A stretch of 32,104 nt of DNA from Turneriella parva. GTDB taxonomy: Bacteria > Spirochaetota > Leptospiria > Turneriellales > Turneriellaceae. This document shows positions 32,083 to 32,104 of this stretch, one piece after another. The first letter of the stretch is position 1. Every line of letters starts with the position of its first letter. A program made the position numbers and the translations under genes. Location: assembly GCA_020719945.1 (NCBI GenBank), contig DYPL01000027.1, positions 1 to 32,104 of the forward strand, given 5' to 3'. A model generated the notes under the pieces. The model did no database searches, was not told where the DNA came from, and saw only the letters and a list, made by a program, of their open reading frames with translations.

Positions 32083-32098
32083 TGCATTATGTCTCATA
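32083..32098. repeat. TGCATTATGTCTCATA repeat, copy 3
   Basis: Sixteen bases identical to 16528-16543, in non-coding DNA at the window's right edge, preceded by the GC-rich GCGGCCGC. The rest of this spacer (32000-32082) is AT-rich with nothing recognised. Confidence 0.65.
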
Positions 32099-32104
32099 CT
32101 CACG

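Overview
The window looks like chromosomal DNA from a diderm spirochete of the Leptospirales (Leptospira/Leptonema/Turneriella-like). The basis is the combination of OmpL47-type surface repeats, a DUF1577-like PilZ protein, a FlgG-FlgA-FlgH-FlgI-FlgJ rod/ring operon, and Tat, Lnt and type II secretion genes. Species cannot be named from sequence alone. Genes are densely packed with many 1-4 base ATGA/GTGA/TTGA overlaps. I see no prophage, insertion sequence, CRISPR array or rRNA.

Layout: (1) 1-2842: a partial leftward gene at the edge, an exported OmpL47-repeat protein, a repeat-rich non-coding stretch of about 350 bases, and a leftward TPR protein. (2) 2950-5381: tatA-tatC and a two-TM receptor-like protein with a degenerate PPM-phosphatase-like domain. 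(3) 5359-7901, leftward: ribF and an NCS2/AzgA-like permease. (4) 7994-16424: an unbroken rightward run of nine genes, namely a 29-residue mS38/AURKAIP1-like basic protein, moxR, DUF58, a BatA-like membrane protein, a DUF1577/PilZ-like protein and gspK-gspL-gspM-gspN. (5) 16425-16693: a repeat-bearing spacer with two copies of a 14-16 base motif whose third copy lies at the right end of the window. (6) 16694-18069, leftward: two unrecognised membrane proteins. (7) rlmN; a leftward beta-barrel protein whose terminator lies inside the 3' end of rlmN; and a GT4 glycosyltransferase that seems to start at a leaderless GTG. (8) 21370-25198, leftward: fapA-like, coaD and lnt. (9) 25522-28950: flgG-flgA-flgH-flgI-flgJ(N-domain). 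(10) 28934-30706, leftward: a MuiA-like protein. (11) 30842-31975: tRNA-Thr(UGU), tRNA-Tyr(GUA) and a TPR-like gene whose ribosome-binding site abuts the tRNA.

The recurring theme is the cell envelope: Tat and type II export, lipoprotein N-acylation, glycosyl transfer, surface proteins and periplasmic flagella. The best candidate for an undescribed arrangement is region 4, where a MoxR/DUF58/BatA-type chaperone module and a PilZ-like regulator are fused in one apparent transcript to the inner-membrane half of a type II secretion system, without gspC-J nearby. This is an inference from gene order, not a demonstrated system.
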